Source of the DNA: Methanobacteriota archaeon
Lineage (GTDB): Archaea; Thermoplasmatota; E2; DHVEG-1
Assembly (NCBI GenBank): GCA_026394435.1
Contig: JAPKYG010000128.1
Location: forward strand, 1-5,029
Direction: 5' to 3'
Length of the DNA: 5,029 nt
The position numbers and the translations under genes were made by a program. Below the pieces are notes generated by a model. It did no database searches, was not told where the DNA came from, and was given only the letters and a program-made list of their open reading frames with translations. Positions 1 to 5,029 of this stretch are shown here, in pieces (position 1 is the first letter of the stretch; each line of letters opens with the position of its first letter).

Positions 1-1113
1 GAACGACGGAACATTAAAACCCTTTTTATCGCATTTCTCTTTGGTCTGCTCATCTCAGTGATTTGTTTTGGTTTCTGGGCGTTGATGGGTGACAACTTTC
101 TCCGCTGGGAGTTGGTCCTCCTCGTTGGTGTCGTGAACGCGATTTGGATAAAATATCTGTTCTTGAAGTTGAATATCGATCTGACTGATTTCGGACGAAA
201 AGGCTGGCTGACTGCGTTTGCCACCTATTTTTTCACCTGGCTCCTCGTTCTTATCGTGTTGGTGAACCCTCCGTTCTATGACGGGGAAGCACCACATGTC
301 GAAGTTGTTGCGTTGCCAGGGATACAAGAACCAGGCGGAACCATCCTCTTCGCAGCCTACATCGTTGACAATGTAGGTGTTAACAAAGCAGGAATCAATT
401 TCCTGATCACCGATCCAAATGGAACCGTGCATACTCCAGAGTTCACCTATGAAAACAATATCTTGCGATACACCTATGAAAACCCGAGTAATTTGCTTGG
501 TACCTATAATTACACGTTTATCATCTCTGATGTAAACAATCAGAAAAACATCGTCACCGGCTCATTTAGCTACGCCACCGATGTTCTTGAGATCATCTCG
601 TCTCGTTTCACCGGGATTATGAGCGGGGATGCGATCACTATAAAGGCAGACGACCGGATAAGTAAATATAATTTCAGAGTGTACTACAAGATTGACAATG
701 GGTTAGACCTCGACGTTGATCAAAAGGAGACAGGCAACAGAGAAAAATATGAGACCTCCGCGGAGTTCAAAGGATGGACAGCAAATTCCACCGTGACCGT
801 GCATGTGTACGCCGAAGTACGTCATTACTTCCTCAACATCCCTGAAAAATTCTCCAATACCGTGAGAGACACAACGGATTACAAATTTTCCACGGCAAAC
901 GACCAGAATATCGGAACCGAAGAGCCTCTTGTGGAATGGAATTACACGCTTGCGTTATTACGAAAATCACAACTGCCAAACACGGTGAGCTACGCGTTAC
1001 CCTATCCTATAAGTATGGGGTCAACACCAGGGTTTGAGGTTGTGGTCTTGGTCCTTGCTATTGTTGTCGTCGTCTTCCTGTTCAAACGTAAAAAAAATGC
1101 TAACAAGACATGA
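1..1113 (+). CDS. Multi-pass surface protein with Ig-like region and PGF-CTERM-like tail (5' partial)
   Basis: The reading frame is open from the first base, giving 370 visible codons. The GTG at 58 lies inside a hydrophobic segment and is not a credible start, so the gene begins upstream of the window. In visible-residue numbering there are three N-terminal membrane segments (about 7-29, 36-58 and 69-90). A polar region of about 250 residues follows, rich in beta-strand-like stretches and carrying four N-glycosylation sequons (NGT, NYT, NST, NYT). The C-terminus reads STPGFE, then a run of V/L/I/A/F, then KRKK. That tripartite end matches the PGF-CTERM signal, which is known to be processed by archaeosortase A in euryarchaea. 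Positive charges at the N-terminus, in the TM2-TM3 loop and at the C-terminus predict that the central region faces outward. The stretch around DNVGVNKAGINF recalls Ig-like or carbohydrate-binding repeats of archaeal surface proteins. I do not recognise a specific family. The stop overlaps the next start by ATGA. Confidence 0.85.
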   Translation, partial: ERRNIKTLFIAFLFGLLISVICFGFWALMGDNFLRWELVLLVGVVNAIWIKYLFLKLNIDLTDFGRKGWLTAFATYFFTWLLVLIVLVNPPFYDGEAPHVEVVALPGIQEPGGTILFAAYIVDNVGVNKAGINFLITDPNGTVHTPEFTYENNILRYTYENPSNLLGTYNYTFIISDVNNQKNIVTGSFSYATDVLEIISSRFTGIMSGDAITIKADDRISKYNFRVYYKIDNGLDLDVDQKETGNREKYETSAEFKGWTANSTVTVHVYAEVRHYFLNIPEKFSNTVRDTTDYKFSTANDQNIGTEEPLVEWNYTLALLRKSQLPNTVSYALPYPISMGSTPGFEVVVLVLAIVVVVFLFKRKKNANKT

Positions 1114-2153
1114 ACGAGATAACCAGCTTCTGTCAATCATTCAAAAAGGATTTTACACCTCGCGCACAGGACTCTCGACAGCCGGTTCGGTGTTGGTCAG
1201 AAAAAGACGTTCTCGATGGAAAGGTAGTCGATGCGTACGTTATTATTTTGAGGACACGCGGATGCTCTTGGGCATTGGCATCGGGGTGCACGATGTGCGG
1301 GTATTTCAACGACAGCATGTTCGCACCTGTTTCTGAGAAGGATTTTCAGTCTCAGTTTGGGAAAGCTATGCAGAGCTACAAGGGTGAAAAGATAGTGAAA
1401 CTTTTCACTTCAGGTAGCTTCCTTGATCCTCATGAAATACCGGTTACCGTGCAACATGAAATCCTCATCGTATTGACCGAGAGGGCAGAAAAAATCTCGG
1501 TGGAATCACGCCCTGAGTACGTAACAGATAAGAGGTTAGCAGATATTCAAAAGGTTGTATCGTCGAAAGAATTTGAGATCGGGATTGGGTTAGAAACGTC
1601 AAATGATCTGGTGCGAGAAAAAGCAATCAACAAAGGATTCACTTTTAATGATTATAAGAAAGCAGCAGTACTCTTGAAAAAACATCAGATGAATGTGAAA
1701 ACGTACGTGCTTATGAAACCACCGTTTTTAACAGAGAAAGAATCACTGAACGATTGCATTCGGACAGTCCAGGACATAGCTCCATACACTGATCTAGTTT
1801 CATTGAACCCGACGAACGTGCAGCGTCATACGGTTGTTGAATACCTCTGGAAACGAAACCAGTACAGGCCTCCGTGGCTCTGGAGTATCGTTGAGTTTTT
1901 ACAACAGAGTAAGAGGCTCGCCGATACGTTCGTGAAATGTGATGTGGTTGGTGGTGGAAGCATGCGAGGGGCACATAACTGTGGCGTCTGTGATCGGAAG
2001 GTGCTGAATGCGATTGAAGAATTTTCTTTGTCACAAAAACAGGACGCGTTGAATAATCTTACCTGCGACTGTAAAGAAAAATGGTTTGACCAACTTGATC
2101 TGGAGAACCTGAGTTTTGGTTCATTTGTTGATTTTGCACGGTGGAAACCATGA
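1110..2153 (+). CDS. raSEA: Archaeosine biosynthesis radical SAM protein RaSEA
   Basis: This enzyme is known to act with ArcS in archaeosine (G+) synthesis at tRNA position 15. ArcS attaches lysine to preQ0-tRNA, and RaSEA cleaves that adduct by radical SAM chemistry to leave the formamidine. The 347-residue length is usual for the family. The cluster-binding cysteines are C52, C60 and C63 in RGCSWALASGCTMCGY, a C-x7-C-x2-C spacing rather than the classical C-x3-C-x2-C, as in this family and the related Elp3-like group. The 4Fe-4S and SAM barrel follows, with LFTSGSFLD (98-106) and VESRPEYV (131-138). A C-terminal block GGGSMRGAHNCGVCD (281-295) plus CDC near 319-321 gives a second cysteine set, C291/C294/C319/C321, that may bind metal. 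The ATG at 1110 forms an ATGA overlap with the upstream stop. No clear Shine-Dalgarno precedes it, so translation probably depends on coupling. ArcS and TGT are not in this window. Confidence 0.93.
   Translation: MNEITSFCQSFKKDFTPRAQDSRQPVRCWSEKDVLDGKVVDAYVIILRTRGCSWALASGCTMCGYFNDSMFAPVSEKDFQSQFGKAMQSYKGEKIVKLFTSGSFLDPHEIPVTVQHEILIVLTERAEKISVESRPEYVTDKRLADIQKVVSSKEFEIGIGLETSNDLVREKAINKGFTFNDYKKAAVLLKKHQMNVKTYVLMKPPFLTEKESLNDCIRTVQDIAPYTDLVSLNPTNVQRHTVVEYLWKRNQYRPPWLWSIVEFLQQSKRLADTFVKCDVVGGGSMRGAHNCGVCDRKVLNAIEEFSLSQKQDALNNLTCDCKEKWFDQLDLENLSFGSFVDFARWKP
2140..2144 (+). promoter_or_regulatory. Ribosome binding site deciding the trmI start
   Basis: GGTGG lies within the last codons of RaSEA, 5 nt before the ATG at 2150, and can pair with the CACCU of an archaeal 16S 3' end. 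It overlaps the alternative GTG at 2141, so it cannot serve that start. This supports the ATG at 2150. Confidence 0.6.
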
Positions 2154-2923
2154 AACAGGTGGTTGAACAGAACGACACCGTGGTACTCATCGATGAAAGC
2201 CTGAAGAAAATCATTGTTGACACGAACTGGAAAACAGATAAAATCAGAGGAATCGGGGTTATCGATCCCAAAACTCTTGTTGGAAAAGAATATGGAAGTA
2301 AGCTTGAGATTGGGAATAAAAAGTTTTGGCTCTTGATTCCTTCGTTGCAGGATAAACTGCAGGGGTTGTATCGCCAAGCACAGATTATTCTACCACGCGA
2401 TGCGGCCCATATCCTCATGAACTGCGCAATTGAGCCAGGACAGACGGTGCTTGAGGCAGGGATTGGATCCGGGTCGCTAACAATCGCGCTTGCTTCAGCG
2501 GTCGCCCCAAATGGAAAAGTCATTTCATATGATATCAGAGCGGAGTTCATCGACCATGCGATGAAGAATCTGAGACAATCATGTCTCAGCCAGTATGTCA
2601 CCACAAAAATCAAGGATGTGACTGAAGGAATCGACGAAAAAGACTGTGATGTCATCATCCTTGATATTCCGAATCCGTGGGCAGCCGTGGAGCACGCGTG
2701 GAAGGCGCTGAAAATCGGTGGGTACCTTTGTACGTACTCCCCGTTGATTTCCCAGGTGGAACAAACAGTAAGAACCATCGAACAACATCCGTTTATCGAA
2801 TGTAAAACCTATGAGAACATCCAGCGGGAAATGGTTGTTTCAAAGTATGGGACCCGCCCGAGTTTTGATATGTTGGGTCACACCGGGTACCTGACATTTG
2901 CACGAAAAGTACAAGTCCTCTGA
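2150..2923 (+). CDS. trmI: tRNA (adenine-57/58-N1)-methyltransferase TrmI
   Basis: This is a SAM-dependent class I methyltransferase. The family makes m1A58 in the tRNA T-loop, and in archaea also m1A57 on the way to 1-methylinosine. The protein is 257 residues from ATG 2150. An N-terminal beta-rich domain (about 1-70) precedes the signature RQAQIILPRDAAHIL (75-89). Motif I is VLEAGIGSGSLT (100-111), the SAM-ribose acidic region is VISYDIRAEF (124-133), motif IV is LDIPNPW (171-177), and the C-terminal family motif GHTGYLTFARK is at 243-253. An in-frame GTG at 2141 would add three residues. I prefer the ATG because it makes an ATGA overlap with the RaSEA stop, matching the previous junction, and because GGTGG at 2140-2144 sits 5 nt upstream. 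The neighbour RaSEA also modifies the tRNA elbow. No convincing terminator follows. Archaeal substrate specificity (A57 as well as A58) is assigned from the family, not read from the sequence. Confidence 0.93.
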   Translation: MKQVVEQNDTVVLIDESLKKIIVDTNWKTDKIRGIGVIDPKTLVGKEYGSKLEIGNKKFWLLIPSLQDKLQGLYRQAQIILPRDAAHILMNCAIEPGQTVLEAGIGSGSLTIALASAVAPNGKVISYDIRAEFIDHAMKNLRQSCLSQYVTTKIKDVTEGIDEKDCDVIILDIPNPWAAVEHAWKALKIGGYLCTYSPLISQVEQTVRTIEQHPFIECKTYENIQREMVVSKYGTRPSFDMLGHTGYLTFARKVQVL

Positions 2924-2953
2924 AGGGTTTATTCTCCTGAGAGGGGACGGCTC

Positions 2954-2968
2954 CGAATGATTTAAATT
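2954..2968 (+). promoter_or_regulatory. Candidate serC promoter (BRE plus TATA box)
   Basis: TTTAAATT at 2961-2968 resembles an archaeal TATA box, preceded by CGAATG, which loosely fits a purine-rich BRE. The usual spacing of about 25 nt places transcription start near 2988-2992. That leaves a leader of about 35 nt that includes the serC Shine-Dalgarno. A second TATA-like string, GATATAAAGG (2994-3003), would start transcription almost at the start codon and exclude the Shine-Dalgarno, so I rank it lower. Confidence 0.5.
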
Positions 2969-3012
2969 CCTTTTGGGCATACACTGGTCCAACGATATAA
3001 AGGATAGTAAAT

Positions 3013-3017
3013 GGAGG
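3013..3017 (+). promoter_or_regulatory. Shine-Dalgarno deciding the serC start
   Basis: GGAGG is a strong match to the archaeal anti-Shine-Dalgarno and lies 8 nt before ATG 3026. It falls inside the reading frame if ATG 3011 is used, so it argues that 3026 is the real start. Confidence 0.75.
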
Positions 3018-3025
3018 CGAATGTT

Positions 3026-4111
3026 ATGACGAAACGTGTATACAATTTTTATGCAGGTCCAGCAACGTTACCGTTACCGGTGTTGAAGAAAGTGCAGGAA
3101 GAACTCCTTGATTTTCATGGAACCGGTATGTCAATTCTTGAGATTTCTCATCGATCAAAAGAATACGATGAGGTGCATAAGAAAGCTTCAGAGCTGCTAA
3201 AAGAGCTCATGGGCATACCCAGCAACTATAAAGTATTGTGGCTGCAAGGTGGTGCGTCCTCCCAGTTTTTTATGGTACCCCTGAATCTTCAACAAGCAGG
3301 GAAACCCATGGAATATGTGTACACTGGTGCGTGGGCAAAAAAAGCAATCAAAGAAGCAAAGTTGTATGGTGAGGTGAAGGTTGTTGCCTCCTCAGAGGAT
3401 CAAAAGTTTTCCTACATCCCCAAGAATGTTACCTTTAGTGAGAATGCAGCGTTTGTTCATATCACCGGCAATGAAACCATCGGAGGAATCGAATGGCATG
3501 AGTGGCCAAAAGTCCCCAGTGGCGTCCCGCTTGTCTGTGACATGTCCTCAAATTTTATGGATAAGGTCGTTGACGTGAAGAAGTTTGGAGTCATCTACGC
3601 AGGTGCTCAGAAGAACCTTGGTCCTTCCGGGGTCACTGTTGTTGTTATTCGAGATGATTTGATCAACAGGGTTCCGGAGAACACACCAACCATGCTGAAA
3701 TATAAGACGCATGTCGAGAAGGATTCCTTGTATAACACCTGCCCGTGTTTTGCGATTTATCTTTGCGAGCTCGTCTTAGAGTATCTGAAATCCCTTGGCG
3801 GTATCCCCACGATGGAAAAACAGAACCGGAAGAAAGCAAAACTGCTCTACGATATCATTGACAACTCTCAGGGTTTCTATCGTGGTGTTGCAAAACCAGA
3901 GTCACGATCACTCATGAACATTACCTTTAATTTGGCAACTCAGGAGCTTGAGGTGAAATGCGTCGATGAAGCAAAGAAGAAAGGGCTCATTGGTCTCAAG
4001 GGTCACCGGGATGTCGGTGGCATCCGAGCATCTCTGTACAACGCGATGTCGCTCGAAGGCACCGAGGTGCTCTGCAAGTTTTTAAAGGAATTCCAGGAGC
4101 AAAACCAGTAA
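3026..4111 (+). CDS. serC: Phosphoserine aminotransferase
   Basis: This PLP enzyme of the class V aminotransferase fold exchanges the amino group between glutamate and 3-phosphohydroxypyruvate in the phosphorylated serine pathway. It can also serve pyridoxal phosphate synthesis in some bacteria. From ATG 3026 it is 361 residues, the usual size. It opens with RVYNFYAGPATLP and keeps HRSKEY (R43), QGGASSQF, the cofactor-stacking W103 in TGAWAKKA, NETIGG, CDMSSN (D172), AGAQKNLGPSG with the Schiff-base lysine K196, and GHRDVGGIRASLYNA. The last motif carries the phosphate-binding H327, R328 and R334. Counterparts in E. coli SerC are offset by only one or two residues. An in-frame ATG at 3011 would add five residues, but GGAGG 8 nt upstream and the family N-terminus favour 3026. 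The normally NTPPTF-like loop reads NTCPCF here. The protein resembles the bacterial-type SerC more than the divergent methanogen type, which hints at gene transfer. It has its own promoter and terminator. Confidence 0.96.
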   Translation: MTKRVYNFYAGPATLPLPVLKKVQEELLDFHGTGMSILEISHRSKEYDEVHKKASELLKELMGIPSNYKVLWLQGGASSQFFMVPLNLQQAGKPMEYVYTGAWAKKAIKEAKLYGEVKVVASSEDQKFSYIPKNVTFSENAAFVHITGNETIGGIEWHEWPKVPSGVPLVCDMSSNFMDKVVDVKKFGVIYAGAQKNLGPSGVTVVVIRDDLINRVPENTPTMLKYKTHVEKDSLYNTCPCFAIYLCELVLEYLKSLGGIPTMEKQNRKKAKLLYDIIDNSQGFYRGVAKPESRSLMNITFNLATQELEVKCVDEAKKKGLIGLKGHRDVGGIRASLYNAMSLEGTEVLCKFLKEFQEQNQ

Positions 4112-4120
4112 CACCCTGGA

Positions 4121-4150
4121 TTTTTCTTCTTCTTTTTTTCTTTCTTTTTT
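4121..4150 (+). terminator. Pyrimidine-tract terminator of serC
   Basis: Thirty consecutive pyrimidines (25 T, 5 C), including runs of seven and six T, start 10 nt after the serC stop. Archaeal RNA polymerase terminates at such T-rich non-template tracts without needing a stable hairpin. Only a weak CCAG/CTGG stem precedes it. Confidence 0.8.
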
Positions 4151-4190
4151 AACGCAACGGAAATGAATAGTTTCGGCGACCCTGTTTGTA

Positions 4191-4200
4191 GGTATATAAA
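4191..4200 (+). promoter_or_regulatory. Strong TATA-like box in the serC-rnhB gap
   Basis: GGTATATAAA is a near-consensus archaeal TATA box lying between two convergent genes, where no protein gene needs a promoter. Read on the plus strand it would start transcription near 4219-4224. With the following CC it forms a near-palindrome, so direction is uncertain. No convincing purine-rich BRE is visible immediately upstream on the plus strand. Confidence 0.45.
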
Positions 4201-4219
4201 CCAAAAAGCGCCTTATGGT

Positions 4220-4320
4220 ATTAATTGACTTGAGTTGCGGGGGACATGCCAGCCCGGTGTTTGCTGGCATTTCTGCCACTTTTCTTAGAATTTATCTAAT
4301 GTTTTTGTTTTGTATTTTTT
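4220..4320 (+). ncRNA. Possible small RNA with perfect stem-loop, end approximate
   Basis: Downstream of the TATA-like box, ATGCCAGC (4246-4253) and GCTGGCAT (4263-4270) form a perfect 8-bp stem with a 9-nt loop, CCGGTGTTT. A GC-rich GCGGGGG lies just before it. T-rich stretches at 4279-4286 and 4301-4320 could end a plus-strand transcript, the second one antisense to the last codons of rnhB. I find no box C/D, no ACA tail after the stem and no tRNA fold, so the class is unknown. Alternatively the hairpin may only be part of the rnhB 3' end on the minus strand. Both ends are inferred from promoter spacing and T-runs. Confidence 0.3.
4246..4270. repeat. Inverted repeat, 8-bp perfect stem with 9-nt loop
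   Basis: ATGCCAGC and its exact reverse complement GCTGGCAT flank CCGGTGTTT. The hairpin lies 14 nt beyond the rnhB stop on the minus strand and about 25 nt after the predicted start of a plus-strand transcript. On the plus strand T-rich sequence follows at once. On the minus strand the nearest T-run (five T at 4207-4203) is about 40 nt further on, too far for a classical hairpin terminator. Confidence 0.8.
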
Positions 4321-4941
4321 CATGAGATTTTGAGCAGTTTCCCATGAATGTCTCGTATGTGGCGGCAACTCTCCGTACGTATCTACCCATGTTTTTAGAA
4401 ATTTTTTTGTTATAGGGTCCGCAGGATACCCACTTCCTAAAGGAAGATTGATCTTTTTTTCAAGTTCCCGGGCTATCTGTCGAACGTGCTCATCTCTAGT
4501 AGTCTTAGCTAGAATTGATGCTGCACCAACAACTGGATACGTTTCATCGGCCTTGTGTTTTGAGATCATCGTTGGTTTCCAAGTAAGCTTTGAGAGGATG
4601 TCTTTTCCGAATCGTACTTCGTTCACATCAGCAGCATCCACATAACAAGTATCTGGTTTGAGTTTTTCGATTACTTTACTAAAAACAGAGACTTCAAGTT
4701 CGTTTAACGTCATGACTTTTCGCAGGTCATCGATATCAGAAGCAGGGATGATCATTATTTCATATTTTACTACGATGTCTTTTATTTGTTTTGCTAGCGC
4801 TTCTCGTTTGTTTGGAGTGAGTTTCTTAGAGTCGCGTGCACCGATTCTGATTAGTTCAGCATCGTTTTCAACGAGCACGCCGGCAACGACAAGGGCTCCA
4901 AAAACCGGCCCGCGTCCGGCTTCATCCGCACCACAAATCAT
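4285..4941 (-). CDS. rnhB: Ribonuclease HII
   Basis: RNase HII cleaves the RNA strand of RNA:DNA hybrids and nicks 5' of single ribonucleotides embedded in DNA, which starts ribonucleotide excision repair. The protein is 218 residues, normal for the archaeal family. It begins MICGADEAGRGPVFG, with catalytic D6 and E7 and the GRG substrate-sensing motif at 9-11. DSKKL is at 37-41. The third acidic residue is D102 in YVDAAD, and the fourth is D132 in SKHKADETYPVVGAASILAK. GSGYPADP (169-176) carries the conserved tyrosine Y172 that recognises the DNA-RNA junction, and a conserved RHSW is at 197-200. All key residues are present. The short C-terminus ends KTKTLDKF with no recognisable PCNA-binding motif, whereas some archaeal enzymes carry one. 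The ATG at 4941 fits the family N-terminus exactly. No Shine-Dalgarno precedes it. The gene is convergent with serC. Confidence 0.97.
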   Translation of the reverse strand: MICGADEAGRGPVFGALVVAGVLVENDAELIRIGARDSKKLTPNKREALAKQIKDIVVKYEIMIIPASDIDDLRKVMTLNELEVSVFSKVIEKLKPDTCYVDAADVNEVRFGKDILSKLTWKPTMISKHKADETYPVVGAASILAKTTRDEHVRQIARELEKKINLPLGSGYPADPITKKFLKTWVDTYGELPPHTRHSWETAQNLMKKYKTKTLDKF

Positions 4942-4993
4942 TGAGTTCTTGTATCAGATGGAAGTAAAAAGATGTTACGGGAAAAGCTATAGG

Positions 4994-5008
4994 CAATTTT
5001 TTAATATC
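4994..5008 (-). promoter_or_regulatory. Candidate rnhB promoter region
   Basis: Read on the minus strand, the AT-rich string CGATATTAAAAAATT (5008-4994) could be a TATA element. Normal spacing gives a start near 4972-4978 and a leader of about 30 nt before ATG 4941. That leader has no Shine-Dalgarno, so initiation would be by another route or the true start is nearer the ATG. The same AT-rich block could also serve a divergent plus-strand gene beyond the window. The rest of 4942-5029 shows nothing else I can support. Confidence 0.3.
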
Positions 5009-5029
5009 GGACCTTATTCAGGCCCTAGA

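Noticed and set aside
1034..1336. Open frame of 100 codons across the junction of the first two genes, plus several minus-strand frames over 1133-2984.
   Set aside because: They are shadows of the membrane protein, RaSEA and TrmI, which have clear family motifs in their own frames. The shadow proteins show no motif or start signal.
2915..2948. Imperfect hairpin after trmI (GTCC-TCT with AGA-GG-GGAC).
   Set aside because: It has a two-base bulge, a long loop and no T-run behind it, so it is not a convincing terminator.
4082..4279. Minus-strand ORF of 65 codons downstream of rnhB.
   Set aside because: Its lysine- and glutamate-rich end is just the complement of the serC pyrimidine tract, and it runs antisense to the serC terminator with no start signal.
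4236..4280. tRNA-like appearance of the GCGGGGG plus stem-loop segment.
   Set aside because: No acceptor pairing, D-arm or TTCRA T-loop can be assembled; only one hairpin is supported.
4215..4325. Plus-strand ORF of 36 codons (starts MVLIDLSCGGH) over the serC-rnhB gap.
   Set aside because: No Shine-Dalgarno precedes it, the TATA box predicts a start downstream of its ATG, its middle is the inverted repeat, and its hydrophobic tail is simply the T-rich complement of the rnhB 3' end.
4958..5029. Plus-strand ORF starting at ATG 4958 and open to the window edge (MEVKRCYGKSYRQ...).
   Set aside because: Twenty-four open codons are expected by chance. It lies in the rnhB upstream region, has no ribosome binding site, and its residues resemble no family I know.

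Overview
The window looks archaeal, most likely from the euryarchaeal side. The second gene is an archaeosine-synthesis radical SAM enzyme (RaSEA), a pathway restricted to archaea. The first gene ends in a PGF-CTERM-type surface-sorting tail, which is known from euryarchaeal lineages. The RNase HII is archaeal in style, TATA-like boxes sit upstream of genes, and a long pyrimidine tract serves as a terminator. A Thermoplasmatota-like origin is possible, but the sequence alone does not settle it.

Layout. Positions 1-2923 hold three plus-strand genes packed without gaps. They are the 3' part of a multi-pass membrane protein with an Ig-like extracellular region and a sortable C-terminal tail (open at the left edge), then RaSEA, then TrmI (tRNA m1A57/58 methyltransferase). 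Both internal junctions are ATGA stop/start overlaps, so this is very probably one translationally coupled operon. A promoter-bearing gap of about 100 bp follows, then serC (phosphoserine aminotransferase), which ends in a 30-nt all-pyrimidine terminator. rnhB (RNase HII) lies on the opposite strand, convergent with serC. The 173-bp gap between the serC and rnhB stops is not empty: it has a strong TATA-like box and a perfect 8-bp stem-loop, which may mark a small RNA. The last 88 bp hold only the rnhB upstream region.

How the genes relate. RaSEA completes archaeosine at tRNA position 15 in the D-loop, and TrmI methylates A57/A58 in the T-loop. Both modifications stabilise the tRNA elbow, so pairing them in one operon makes functional sense. 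The surface protein's role is unknown and its link to them may be only transcriptional. SerC (serine biosynthesis) and RnhB (ribonucleotide removal and R-loop resolution) are housekeeping genes with their own signals. I see no CRISPR array, insertion sequence, tRNA or rRNA gene. The only candidates for something undescribed are the possible small RNA at about 4190-4320 and the unusual architecture of the first gene.
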